Part shown: piece after piece, positions 9,001 through 17,036 of the stretch | Numbering within the stretch: the first letter of the stretch is position 1 | Layout of the letters: each line of letters starts with the position of its first letter | Source: Parachlamydiales bacterium | Lineage (GTDB): Bacteria > Chlamydiota > Chlamydiia > Chlamydiales > JABDDJ01 | Reading direction: 5' to 3' | DNA: 64,000 nt | Assembly: GCA_041671045.1 (NCBI GenBank) | Contig: JBAZCF010000002.1 | Span: forward strand, 186,001 to 250,000 | Position numbers and translations under genes: made by a program | Notes under the pieces: model-generated | The model's input: only the letters and a program-made list of their open reading frames with translations | Databases searched by the model: none | What the model was told of the DNA's origin: nothing

Positions 9001-9101
9001 CTGGCAGTTTGCGCACTTTTATCGAATTTAGAAATTAGGGATTTAACTGATGGCGCTGTAGTCTCAGCGATTGCTGCTTGTGAATGAATTGGACCAGCCA
9101 T
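6072..9101 (-). CDS. Large eukaryotic-like Ser/Thr protein kinase with split catalytic domain
   Basis: 1009 residues, no transmembrane segment. Residues 1-200 are low-complexity, rich in A, Q and S, as in type III secreted proteins. Two related segments of about 50 residues follow, near 212-265 (LGEKVTKETVHQQVDQFL) and 284-340 (TGEKLTPQNFNTKISAFL). The kinase domain starts near 420: glycine loop LAQGSFGKV (about 425) and lysine in AVIKQE (about 452). About 230 residues then intervene, beginning with a run of Asp/Glu, before the C-helix Glu in FDREIDFLMQF (about 700). The catalytic loop IIHRDIKPDNILL (about 812), NDFGT metal motif and KADIWSLGMAFFEL helix are intact, so activity is expected. 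It follows the histidine kinase gene by 80 bp on the same strand. Substrates unknown; host-directed or internal regulatory roles are both possible. Confidence 0.88.
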   Translation of the reverse strand: MAGPIHSQAAIAETTAPSVKSLISKFDKSAQTASTFKATPQGAPGKLAPQGKNILQMGDPRVSQDNHVKDLNSRVVVQSSVTVNKSSQQVFKKAINTTQANAPVLSRWNGDAQPTQAKQRLAAMEMGKVVNQLEISQSRMRSGTGKVSPEQFQSNVSDAHGKMLESASQMADSAQAQKELGTSHNKLCSMASPRHETQMSMKYEMKVAIGFARGLGEKVTKETVHQQVDQFLAGKGVKDSQIQHEANFYNVTPDTAKLILADRHLRTASNEKSPAKVAAHFEKLTGEKLTPQNFNTKISAFLQENGVSDAMIDKEAKGLNISNNQARLQMANRLIAYKQGGLENVSPSLVERKEVSGYDMGLIQLVEKEFKKNVHNPEKLNSAEVSFGDKKFEVIVTTKEGIEKIGGKHATLHKVGVTVVEKKLAQGSFGKVSTFTSFYSISHPSQRQQAVIKQELKPDDEAIEEDDDDDDETLSESSSTTKPAATESQAAAAPVEEVEEEEEYYGSAVYVPDMEDYSNHPLKNMTLNADGEIVPGGTERNYDPENMSSLLNDVEKKKRSDNNDLRFFFDMHNYLKPFVENDDRPPGVDPKKDITREAISCETQIESLSKSAQRAEERQNEMNAYMSPLPSKELDYKDNAFLGLYKKGAAAMLKSGEFHNGFTADSAAAAIKDIDSIFSKRKEALAHIDTLKQEDATEFDREIDFLMQFQGPGVVKVHSIKTVSRPALAPANSDTNKYAAKAAAATVVEKAIEMERCGFEIKPGVTCVTMNDLMEARRENKITENEYKEVISNGMKPLLGALKRLHDAGIIHRDIKPDNILLDKKGDFVMNDFGTLCHQRNDITYLEIKCTPAYGPPELIPSQSLNNDYAHPDGSPSNSKIYSNDSVKTASVPNNVTEKADIWSLGMAFFELFNPQMNKEEGGMHPALSLALRHGGDQANTNSQLAQTDNKLLVQQSKILTMDSRRAEYDAAYPEPSDKNSVDHLIWQMTRPNPHDRPDINKIIDYFNK

Positions 9102-9181
9102 AATCGTTTATATCCCAATTATTACTTATACTATTATTTTGTAACAATTCGAATAAAAATTAAATTAATAATTATAAAAAA

Positions 9182-10957
9182 CTAAGAGTAATTATAATTA
9201 TCTCTAATTTTAGGGAGTATTATAGTGAATTTTGTTCCCTCATTGACTTGGGATTCGACAGAAATTTTACCGAAGTGTTTTTCGATAATTGTTTCTACTA
9301 GGGAAAGGCCAAGACCGGAGCCGCCGAGTTTGGCGGAATGGCTTTTATTGACAGTATAAAATCTTTGGAAGATATGTTCTAAATCTTGAGCGGGAATACC
9401 TATCCCTTTGTCAGCAACAGTCATTTGAATTTTATCGCCTTGGTCGGTGAATTCAATTTTAATGTGCGCCGGACCTTTAGAATATTTTGCTGCATTTTCT
9501 ATGAGGTTGTTCACTGCCATTTCCATAAGATAAGGGTCAGCAATAATATTAAATTCTTCACTTTCTTCCGGTACAAGCTGAATGTTTGTGTCTGGATAAG
9601 CATCTTGCAATTGTTCGCAACATTCGACGACGAGATGGTGCATATCGCATTCAATGAGGCGTGATTCAGGGATGTGCTCTATATCGGACAATGTGAGAAG
9701 GTCTTTAATCAATTTGGTCATGCGTTTACAGTTACGGACGATTTTACCTGTAATTTCTACGCATAGATCTTGGGGCATATCGGGATTGTCGTGCAGAGTT
9801 TCTGCAAATCCGCGGATGATGGTAATCGGAGTTTTTAGTTCATGCGAGGCATTGGCGATAAACTCTTTGCGCATTTCAAGAATGCGGTAATGGGATGTTT
9901 TATCCTGCATGACGAGAACGGCGCCGTTATTTTGTTTGTTGATGGGGGCGGCGACGATATCGAGATAGAGTTGTCCTTTAGCATTTTTAAGTTTTAGTGT
10001 ATCTGAAACAGCTTTTTCTTCTTCTAAGCTGCGACGGAGGATCTCTAGTGTGGAGGTATCTTGAATGTGTCTTAAATCTTGGCCAACAAGGTCTTCTTTC
10101 TCTAGTTCAAGAAATTTAAGGGCTGTGGAGTTGGCATATAGGACTTTGTAGTTACTATCAATAGCGATAACGCCTTCGACAAGAGATTCAAGGATAGCAC
10201 TTTTCTCGTTACGTTCGTCTGTCAGGGTTCCGATTTGTTTTTGAACTTTACGGGAGAGGGAGTTTAGGGTTTCGGCCAATTTAGAGATTTCATCCGTGGC
10301 AGATCTACCGGGAAGAACGATTTCGGGGAGAGAGGTATTTTCGGATTCTTCGTAGGGCTGTACTGCGCTGATGATTTGTTGAATAGGGTTAGTTAGGCGG
10401 TTGATGATGAACCAGGTCATCAAGCTGAACAGAAGGAGAATCACAGTGGCTAGGATAAGAAATCCAATTTCAAAATATTGGGTGAGTTCAACCACATATT
10501 TATAAGGATAGGCAGTGCGCATCACATAGGTTTTGCCGTGAAAATCAAAGGCTTGGGCCATATAGGCAAAGCGTTGTCCTAGGAGGTCGGAATATTCTTC
10601 GTGGTAGCCGTTTCCTTTTTTAAATGCTTCAAGCACTTCGGGGTGATCGATAATTTGTTCTTGGCTGAATTTTGGCCCTAATAGACGTTTGATATGGGAG
10701 TCGTATAGGCTTTTATGTTCATCGGTGATGACGCTCACGCGGAAGAAGATGATATGCTTTTGATCTTTTAAGCGGCGGATCAAGGCTTCGTTATTAGGGG
10801 CGCTTTGGATACGGGCGATAAGCTCGATAGCGCGGTCACGCATGCTTTTGAATATGATATTTTTGACCATCCAAGAGGAAAAAGGGAACATCAAGGTAAG
10901 AAATACCAAGAAAACTACAACGTAGCTGATAAAGATCTTTTGCCGAAAAGTGAGCAT
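9182..10957 (-). CDS. PhoR-like sensor histidine kinase (HAMP-PAS-HisKA-HATPase)
   Basis: 591 residues. One membrane helix at about 10-30, an extracytoplasmic sensor region of about 130 residues, and a second helix at about 165-185 (ILATVILLLFSLMTWFI). Then HAMP (about 187-245), a PAS domain (AILESLVEGVIAIDSNYKVL, about 255-350) and HisKA with the phosphorylated His in ANASHELKTPI (about 369). The ATPase motifs are NNLIENAAKYS (N box), DKGIGIP (G1) and GGSGLGLSLVE (G2). This is the architecture of PhoR/WalK-type kinases. No response-regulator gene is adjacent, so it is an orphan here; its partner must be elsewhere. It lies between pepP and the Ser/Thr kinase on the same strand, which allows joint transcription with the latter. 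Confidence 0.92.
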   Translation of the reverse strand: MLTFRQKIFISYVVVFLVFLTLMFPFSSWMVKNIIFKSMRDRAIELIARIQSAPNNEALIRRLKDQKHIIFFRVSVITDEHKSLYDSHIKRLLGPKFSQEQIIDHPEVLEAFKKGNGYHEEYSDLLGQRFAYMAQAFDFHGKTYVMRTAYPYKYVVELTQYFEIGFLILATVILLLFSLMTWFIINRLTNPIQQIISAVQPYEESENTSLPEIVLPGRSATDEISKLAETLNSLSRKVQKQIGTLTDERNEKSAILESLVEGVIAIDSNYKVLYANSTALKFLELEKEDLVGQDLRHIQDTSTLEILRRSLEEEKAVSDTLKLKNAKGQLYLDIVAAPINKQNNGAVLVMQDKTSHYRILEMRKEFIANASHELKTPITIIRGFAETLHDNPDMPQDLCVEITGKIVRNCKRMTKLIKDLLTLSDIEHIPESRLIECDMHHLVVECCEQLQDAYPDTNIQLVPEESEEFNIIADPYLMEMAVNNLIENAAKYSKGPAHIKIEFTDQGDKIQMTVADKGIGIPAQDLEHIFQRFYTVNKSHSAKLGGSGLGLSLVETIIEKHFGKISVESQVNEGTKFTIILPKIRDNYNYS

Positions 10958-11022
10958 GAAGCGTTATAAACCTTCAAATATATATAATTAACTCTATAGT
11001 ACTAAATGGATTTAAAGATCGC

Positions 11023-12075
11023 TTAAAGATTACGGAGAGTAATGTCTTCGCAGCCATTTTCATTTACAATAACCGTATTTTCCAATCTTACCCCGCCCAT
11101 TCCGGGTATGTATATCCCGGGTTCGATAGTAATGACCATTCCCGCTTGTAGAATGACATCTGCTTGGGGCTTTTTATTGCGGATAAAAGGGTTTTCATGG
11201 ATTTCCAATCCTACTCCATGTCCTAGGCTATGAGTAAAATAGGCAGCGTATCCATTTTCAGTGATGTGGCTCCGGGCTATTTGGTCCAGTTCTCCGGCAG
11301 TGATACCTGCTTTGCATGCTTTCATTGCTTGTTCATGAGCTTCCCGAACAATGGCATAAATGTGATGCCATTCCTTGGGGGCAGTTCCTATGGTTTTAAC
11401 ACGCGTCATGTCTGAGTGGTATTTGTCTTTGACAACGCCTATGTCGATCAGTATGGAATCGTTTTCTTTTAATACAGTATCACCTGCGCGGTGGTGGGGC
11501 AGAGCACTGTTGGCACCGAAGGCAATGATAGGGGCGAAGGCTAGGCCATTTCCTCCTTGCTGCAGCCAATAGATTTCCAGTGAAGAGGCGACTTCACGTT
11601 CGGTGATTCCAGGTTTGAGTAAGCTGACGGCGTGGTCATAGCCGGAGCTTCCCAGCTGAGCTGCTGTACGCAGCAGAGCGATTTCTTGTTCATCTTTAAT
11701 GATACGAAGGGCTGAGATGGGGGCATCCAGGGGGATAATAGCAATGCCGGGGAGGCTTTCTTTGAGTTTTTCCATGCGCGCTACTGTGGTAGTATTAGCA
11801 TCAAGGCCGAGGGATGCGATGGAGTCCTTCTGGATAAGGTGTGGGAGGGTGCCCTCTTCAATAAGCATGACGTCGATACTGCATTTCCCTGTACAGCTTT
11901 CAAAATAGCGGCCGTCGACAAGAAGGGTAGAGCGGTGTTTTGAGATGTAAAGAGTACCGGTGCTGATATCGCAGCCTGTCAGATAGAAGATATTGATAGG
12001 TTCTTCGATGATGAGCGCTTCAGTGGATGATTTTAATGTATTTTGCAGTTTTTGGGTGCGCGAGAGGTGATCCAT
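11023..12075 (-). CDS. pepP: Xaa-Pro aminopeptidase (M24 metallopeptidase)
   Basis: 350 residues, typical for the short creatinase/prolidase-like form. The first 120 residues are the non-catalytic N-terminal domain (IIEEPINIFYLTGCDISTGT). The pita-bread domain shows all five dimetal ligands: two Asp in IDIGVVKDKYHSDMTRV, His in THSLGHGVGLEIHENP, Glu in VITIEPGIYIPG and Glu in GGVRLENTV. It removes N-terminal residues from peptides with proline in position two, probably to recycle imported or degraded peptides. The start has AAAGGA 7 bp upstream. mutL lies immediately upstream on the same strand, the same pairing as CT575-CT574 in C. trachomatis. Confidence 0.92.
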   Translation of the reverse strand: MDHLSRTQKLQNTLKSSTEALIIEEPINIFYLTGCDISTGTLYISKHRSTLLVDGRYFESCTGKCSIDVMLIEEGTLPHLIQKDSIASLGLDANTTTVARMEKLKESLPGIAIIPLDAPISALRIIKDEQEIALLRTAAQLGSSGYDHAVSLLKPGITEREVASSLEIYWLQQGGNGLAFAPIIAFGANSALPHHRAGDTVLKENDSILIDIGVVKDKYHSDMTRVKTIGTAPKEWHHIYAIVREAHEQAMKACKAGITAGELDQIARSHITENGYAAYFTHSLGHGVGLEIHENPFIRNKKPQADVILQAGMVITIEPGIYIPGMGGVRLENTVIVNENGCEDITLRNL

Positions 12076-12179
12076 AAGTATCCTTTAGAAGAGCTTGCCC
12101 TAAGAGTAGGGAAAAGGTCAGAATAGTATTTTTAGAGAAAACGTGAAAGATAAAAAAGGAAGAGAATTAGGCAGGGTAT

Positions 12180-14045
12180 TTAGCCGAAGCGTTTTTGCAA
12201 CTCGTTGTTGCTTAAAGCAATGATGATAGGCTTCCCTTTGGGGCAAAATAGGGGCTGTTTACAGGAACAGAGTTGAGCAAGGAGAGAGCGGCCTTCTTCA
12301 AACGAAAGTTTGCTAGAGCGGGCAACGGCGTTGTGGCTGGCATGTGTCGCGAGCTTGTCGGCAAGCGCTGCAGAAAGCAGATCAGCTTTTTCATGCTGCA
12401 AGGCTTCTAATATTTCTTCAATAAGGGCCTGAATATTCACTGAGCCTAGAAGCTGAGGTATAGATTCCACAACCCAGGTTTGGGGGCCGATTTGCAGTAG
12501 GGAGATTCCGATCTTCCTTAGAGTATCGTTATTGCGGGCCAATAACTGGCTTTCTATAGTGGAAAGCTGAAGAGGGTGAGGTACTAGAAGGGATTGAAGA
12601 GCGAGGACACCCTTATTTTGGTCTAGACAGCTTTCATAGATAATGCGGTGGTGGGCTCTGCGTTGGTCTATTAAGGCAAAGGCGCAGTCGTCGCTTTTCT
12701 CAGGGTAGAGCGAAGAGCCTTTTAGCGAGTTTCCGTCTAGGAGCAGATAGCCATTCATTGTGCATAATAACGAGGGAATAGGTGATGAGGGAATGTTCAA
12801 AGCTGTCTGCAAAGATTGCGGGGGGGAGCTAAGCGAAATAGGGGTTTCATTTTCCCAGGGAAGGGGTTTTGTAAATTGTTCTATATTTCTGTGGGGAGGA
12901 GGCGCTTTTTTAGATGTGTTTATTTCTACATCCTCTTCTATTTCCAAAGAATCTACAGCCCACACATTATTTTTCCAGGCAGGGGGTGGAAGAGGGGTGG
13001 GAGAAAACGGTGTTTCCCTCTCTTCTTGGTGCAATTCGAAGGCAGGATGCAGTACAGGATTGATGGCTGTACGGACAAGTTCTTTGATGTTGAGATCGTA
13101 GGAAAACCGCACTTCCCTTTTCTGTGGATGGACATTGACGTCGACACAACCATTTGGAACTAAAAGGTTTAGAATAAATAGAGGGTGTCGTCCTGAGGGG
13201 AGCATTGTACCAAAGGATTCTTTAATAAGGTGTCCTATCCAAGGAGAGACAACGCTGCGACCATTGATGAAGAGATATTGTCCTGTGCGATTGGGCCTGT
13301 GCAGGCTAGGGAGGCCGATATACCCTTGGAGAGAAAAGCCGTCTAAAGAAGCATTTATCGGTTTCATCTGCGCACGGAGATCGCTTCCTAAGAGTGCTTC
13401 AATACGCTGTCCTAGAATATCTTCGCCTTGGCCTACACCGGTTTTGAGTACTCTTTCTTCATTGCTTATCAGTGTGAATTGGATCTGTGGATGCGCTAAA
13501 GCAAAAGCGATGCAAAGCTTCTCTATTTCTTGCGCATCGTAAACGGGAGAGCGTTGGAATTTTTTTCTTACGGGTACGTTAAAAAAGAGCTGTTTAATTT
13601 CAAATGTTGTTCCCGGCTCGCGGGCGGCCGGGCCACTGCTAATGATTTTTCCTCCGTCCACTAAAACGAGTGTTCCTTGGGGATTTTCATGACCGCGGGG
13701 AGATGTGAGCAGGGTGAATTTTGAGATAGCAGCGATAGAGGGGACAGCTTCACCGCGGAAGCCTAGCGTTCCTACGGAGAAAATATCGTTGGACGAACGG
13801 ATTTTAGAGGTTGCGTGCCTTTCGAGGCATAACAGTGCATCGTCGGGGATCATGCCGCAGCCATTATCGGTAATACGGATCAATTGCCTGCCGCCGCCGC
13901 GTATTTCTATGGTGATTTCTGTAGAATCGGCATCAATGGCATTTTCCACGAGTTCTTTGATGACGGAAGACGGGTTTTCTATCACCTCTCCGGCAGCTAT
14001 CTCGTTGATTGTCTGGTCGCTAAGAACTCTGATTTTTCCACTCAT
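12180..14045 (-). CDS. mutL: DNA mismatch repair protein MutL
   Basis: 621 residues. The N-terminal GHKL ATPase is complete: IAAGEVIENPSSVIKELVEN, DADSTEI, DNGCGM, ATSKIRSSNDI and TLGFRGEAVPSI. A proline-rich linker runs from about 335 to 420 and the C-terminal dimerisation domain ends the protein. The position equivalent to the endonuclease motif DQHAxxE reads DQRRAHHRIIYE, so the metal-binding His and Glu of that motif are altered. CPKGKP replaces CPHGRP. By family logic this MutL probably lacks nicking activity, like the Escherichia coli protein. It is the matchmaker between MutS and downstream repair steps; no mutS is nearby. pepP follows 105 bp downstream. Confidence 0.95.
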   Translation of the reverse strand: MSGKIRVLSDQTINEIAAGEVIENPSSVIKELVENAIDADSTEITIEIRGGGRQLIRITDNGCGMIPDDALLCLERHATSKIRSSNDIFSVGTLGFRGEAVPSIAAISKFTLLTSPRGHENPQGTLVLVDGGKIISSGPAAREPGTTFEIKQLFFNVPVRKKFQRSPVYDAQEIEKLCIAFALAHPQIQFTLISNEERVLKTGVGQGEDILGQRIEALLGSDLRAQMKPINASLDGFSLQGYIGLPSLHRPNRTGQYLFINGRSVVSPWIGHLIKESFGTMLPSGRHPLFILNLLVPNGCVDVNVHPQKREVRFSYDLNIKELVRTAINPVLHPAFELHQEERETPFSPTPLPPPAWKNNVWAVDSLEIEEDVEINTSKKAPPPHRNIEQFTKPLPWENETPISLSSPPQSLQTALNIPSSPIPSLLCTMNGYLLLDGNSLKGSSLYPEKSDDCAFALIDQRRAHHRIIYESCLDQNKGVLALQSLLVPHPLQLSTIESQLLARNNDTLRKIGISLLQIGPQTWVVESIPQLLGSVNIQALIEEILEALQHEKADLLSAALADKLATHASHNAVARSSKLSFEEGRSLLAQLCSCKQPLFCPKGKPIIIALSNNELQKRFG

Positions 14046-14161
14046 GCGAATAACTATACATGAAGAGGCGAAAAGGCGGAAGTACCGGTAGGTGCATTCA
14101 CTTGACAGGAGGACAATACGGACCTAATATGCAGATAATAATCCCTATATTAGGAGTGACC

Positions 14162-14896
14162 ATGTTAGGCAAATATAGCATTTTTTTAGTTCTGTTTTTA
14201 AGTTTTACTGCTCCGGCATTTGGGCAAGGAAGCGAAGTCCCTTATCAGTTGACAGTTTCGGGAAGATCCAGCTTAAAAAAGCCGGCGGATGAAGGGGTGA
14301 TTCGTTTAGGAGTCATGACGGAAGAAGTCAATGCGAATGAGGCTTTGAAAATGAACAGTGAGAAAATGGACGCTTTGATTACAGCCTTGAAAGGCGCCGG
14401 TTTGAAAGACGGCGAGTATCAGACAGGCCAATTTGTCCTTTATGCTCTTTATACCAATAGGCCGGTCCATGCGCCTGAGGATTGGACTCCCCGTATTAGA
14501 GGGTATCATGTGGAAAACAAATTGATTCTCCGTACCCAGCAATTGAATAGCATTGGGACATGGGTGGACACTGCTGTGCAAAACGGGGCAAATGTTGTCG
14601 ATGACATTTCTTTTGGATTGCATGATCCACGTATCCATAGAGATGAAGCGATCAGAGAGGCTGCAGCTTATGCACGCTCGGATGCTGCTGTATTGTCGAG
14701 CAGCACAGGTATTACTTTAGGAAAAGTATTAGCTGTATCATTAGATCAGGCCTCATATCAGCCTGTCAACCGCAGACCTGAACTATTTACGATGGCAAAA
14801 GCAGCGCCTATGATGGATTCTTCCGTTTCACCCCCGATTGTGGGTGGAGATGTGGATGTGCAAGCGAACGTGACTATCGTATACGAAATAAAATAG
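14162..14896 (+). CDS. Exported SIMPL-domain protein (Omp28/BP26-like)
   Basis: 244 residues from an ATG at 14162, chosen over an in-frame ATG at 14060 because a TTAGGAG ribosome-binding site precedes it and the signal peptide (YSIFLVLFLSFTAPAFG) then sits at the N-terminus. The mature part has the SIMPL pattern: LTVSGRSSLKKPADEG, a strand-helix-strand core with a regularly helical MNSEKMDALITALKGAGLKD, VENKLILRT near the middle and VDVQANVTIVYEI at the end. Members are periplasmic or envelope-associated proteins that form channel-like oligomers and have been linked to oxidative-stress protection; the biochemical role is unclear. It is divergently oriented to mutL and ends at a strong palindrome. 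Confidence 0.85.
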   Translation: MLGKYSIFLVLFLSFTAPAFGQGSEVPYQLTVSGRSSLKKPADEGVIRLGVMTEEVNANEALKMNSEKMDALITALKGAGLKDGEYQTGQFVLYALYTNRPVHAPEDWTPRIRGYHVENKLILRTQQLNSIGTWVDTAVQNGANVVDDISFGLHDPRIHRDEAIREAAAYARSDAAVLSSSTGITLGKVLAVSLDQASYQPVNRRPELFTMAKAAPMMDSSVSPPIVGGDVDVQANVTIVYEIK

Positions 14897-14914
14897 AACG
14901 GATTATTACTTGAA

Positions 14915-14944
14915 GCTGCGCCCTAACTCGAGTTAGGGCGCAGC
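14915..14944. terminator. Perfect 30-bp palindrome, bidirectional terminator
   Basis: The two 15-base arms of 14915-14944 are exact inverted complements centred on CTCGAG, starting GCTGCGCCCTAACTC. The outer flanks also pair (ACTTGAAGC against GCTTTAAGT, one mismatch). It lies between two convergent genes, 18 bp after one stop and 6 bp before the other. There is no long T-run on either side, so it is either a bidirectional terminator or a transcript end stabiliser. Confidence 0.65.
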
Positions 14945-14950
14945 CCGGCT

Positions 14951-15268
14951 TTAAGTATTAGGTGAAAAGTTCACGGGAGCTACGGTGACAGTGCGGTCAT
15001 CTATAGCTGTCACTACTTGAACGGGTGTGAAAGAGGCGATGGCTGTTCCATCATGGCTGCGGGCTTCAAATTCGACTAGTTTGCCGTCTAGAGCAACAGA
15101 AACAATGCCTATGCCATTTCGGGAGATTTTCTTATAGACTCTCGCGCCTTTACCTATGGCATTCATCGCTTTAGGGACCGCATTTTGCTTTCGTCTGCTT
15201 AAGAATAATTTGCGGGCAAAGCCCACGCATGCAGCAAAAATCACCAGCAAAATCACGTACCCGACCAT
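14951..15268 (-). CDS. Small NfeD-like membrane protein
   Basis: 105 residues: one N-terminal membrane helix (GYVILLVIFAACVGFARKL), a short basic linker, and a C-terminal beta-rich domain. The pattern GIGIVSVALDGKLVEFEARS, SFTPVQVVTAID and RTVTVAPV follows the order G-x-a-x-x-x-x-x-G-x-v-x-v, then V-x-V-x-x-v-x-x-x-x-v-x-V of the NfeD OB-fold domain. NfeD proteins usually partner with SPFH/stomatin-like proteins or membrane proteases; no such gene is adjacent. It follows the nhaC-like gene by 46 bp and probably shares its transcript. Family assignment is by pattern only and is tentative. Confidence 0.55.
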   Translation of the reverse strand: MVGYVILLVIFAACVGFARKLFLSRRKQNAVPKAMNAIGKGARVYKKISRNGIGIVSVALDGKLVEFEARSHDGTAIASFTPVQVVTAIDDRTVTVAPVNFSPNT

Positions 15269-15314
15269 CCTCTTCTTTCCTCCGATTGATGAATTTGGAC
15301 AAGATATTACCTTA

Positions 15315-16937
15315 CTATGTCTTTGTCGCCAAGCTCATGTACATATGTTGCTGTCTTAAATAAAAGTATGCTGTGATCATTGCCCCTGTGATGAATAAAG
15401 GAGCTAAAATGCCAATCCATGATCCCCAGGCGACAAGCCATCCTGACAAGGCATATGCTGCCGCAGTGAAAAATAAGATCGGAATTCCATAAGTAAATTG
15501 GGCGTATGCGTGGTCACCATGTGGACATTGGGAGCTTGCGCAAACCACGATGGAAGAATCAGCTATGGGAGAAAGCTGATCGCCTGCCACAGCACCTGAT
15601 ACGACAGCGCCAAGAGTGGGGATAAGTAAAGGTAAGTCTCCGATTTCAATGGGAGCGGCTGCTCCATGAATGGAAACACTTGTTGTGACAACCAAAGGAA
15701 ACATCAGTGCAATAGTAGCCCAGGAAGATCCTGTGGCAAGTGCGATGCCGCAAGCGCTTAGGAAAAAGACCATTGGCAGCCATATAGGGAGTACGCCTTT
15801 AGGGGTTAGATGCTCAATCAAGGAAGCAACAGTCCCTGATTGCGTTTCAATCGCGCCAAAAGTCCATGCCAGGTTAAGGATAGCGACAGAGGGGATCATC
15901 ATTAGGAAGCCGTCCTTAGATAGTTTCCATGTATCCTTAAGTACAATAGCACCCCGAAGGTACATATAGATGAAATAGATGATCACTGCTGCGATAGAGG
16001 CATAAAGCAAAGAGGGGGCGACATCGATATGTTCCTGAGAGTGGATACAGCTGATGTCTTTGGCGAAGAAGGCGCATTTATCTGTGAGATAGAACCCAAT
16101 GAATGTGAAGGTGACAAGAAAGATCAAAGGAAGAAAAAAGTCCGAAATATTGGGAGTAAATCCGGAAGGAAAAATGCTTTCGTCTTTCTGTGCAGGAATA
16201 TGCTGTGTTTTAGAGTTTTCGAGGGCCCCTATGGCGCCGAAAGAAAACTGTTTAGATACCACGAGCCAGACAGAAAAGGCTGTCAGAAGGGAATAAAACA
16301 TAAAAGGGATCATCGAAAAATAAACAGAGATCGTGTTTGCGATGATAAGCGTTCCTTCGCCTTGAGCAGCGTGTATTTTAGCTACATTCAGCTGCAGCAA
16401 GATTAACGCCATCCAGGTGGAAAGAGGATTGATAGAGCAAACCGGAATCGCTACCGAGCGGGCAATATAGGCTAATTTAACGCGTGTTGAATCAAACTTG
16501 TCGATAAGAGGGCGCATCACAGAGCCTACTGTCAGGGTGGCAAGGTAGCCGTCAATAGATACGCAGTGGCTAAGTGCGACCGCGGCAAGTTCAGCATCTT
16601 GTTTACGGTGGACAAATCTTTCAATAGCTAAGATAAATGCTTTATATCCCCCTACCTTCTCTATTGTCCGAATGAGGATACCCATAAAAATGACAAAAAG
16701 AGAAACTTGAGGATTTTGAGCATTCCAAATACCGCTCCAAGAAGTCCATTGGTCCAGTTGTGTTGTCTTAAGGAGATTTCTTCCGAAGAACGCCAAGGAA
16801 TTCCAAAGAGAGTAGTCCGATATGATAAAAGCTGCAGCCAGGCAGCCAACAAGTAATGCTAAAACGACACGTCTGCTATAAATGGCCAGCGCTATCGTTA
16901 ATAAGGGAGGAATGATAAGAAGCCAATGAGGATGCAT
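15315..16937 (-). CDS. nhaC: NhaC-family Na+/H+ antiporter
   Basis: 540 residues with about twelve hydrophobic segments. Recognisable NhaC-type stretches are FVIFMGILIRTIEKVGGYKA (near 80), ALSHCVSIDGYLATLTVGS (near 120), IARSVAIPVCSINPLSTWMA (near 155) and LATGSSWATIALMFPLVV (near 400). ALGAVVSGAVAGDQLSPIAD-like sequence (GAVVSGAVAGDQLSPIAD) is near 450. The repeated GD/SPIxD and SWxT motifs are typical of the ion-binding helices of this superfamily. It would exchange Na+ for H+ across the inner membrane; specificity for Na+ over other substrates such as amine/acid exchange cannot be decided from sequence. The start lies about 100 bp from the end of the ytg operon, which runs toward it on the same strand. 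Confidence 0.85.
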   Translation of the reverse strand: MHPHWLLIIPPLLTIALAIYSRRVVLALLVGCLAAAFIISDYSLWNSLAFFGRNLLKTTQLDQWTSWSGIWNAQNPQVSLFVIFMGILIRTIEKVGGYKAFILAIERFVHRKQDAELAAVALSHCVSIDGYLATLTVGSVMRPLIDKFDSTRVKLAYIARSVAIPVCSINPLSTWMALILLQLNVAKIHAAQGEGTLIIANTISVYFSMIPFMFYSLLTAFSVWLVVSKQFSFGAIGALENSKTQHIPAQKDESIFPSGFTPNISDFFLPLIFLVTFTFIGFYLTDKCAFFAKDISCIHSQEHIDVAPSLLYASIAAVIIYFIYMYLRGAIVLKDTWKLSKDGFLMMIPSVAILNLAWTFGAIETQSGTVASLIEHLTPKGVLPIWLPMVFFLSACGIALATGSSWATIALMFPLVVTTSVSIHGAAAPIEIGDLPLLIPTLGAVVSGAVAGDQLSPIADSSIVVCASSQCPHGDHAYAQFTYGIPILFFTAAAYALSGWLVAWGSWIGILAPLFITGAMITAYFYLRQQHMYMSLATKT

Positions 16938-17036
16938 TGCCCCAGTTTGAAGTGGAACAATGCAGATGTCAAATTTTATTTTAGTTTATGGCAACAGAAG
17001 TTAGAAAAAATAGGTTTATATTGGAGGGATAGGACC

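Noticed and set aside
12760..13542. Several open frames antisense to mutL
   Set aside because: They lie opposite a well-supported MutL reading with complete motifs and have no motifs or ribosome-binding sites of their own.
14060..14161. Longer start for the SIMPL protein
   Set aside because: The extension is basic, places the signal peptide internally, and a strong Shine-Dalgarno sits before ATG 14162.
16029..16406. 125-codon open frame opposite the NhaC gene
   Set aside because: Low-complexity basic translation without any motif; the antiporter on the other strand is complete.
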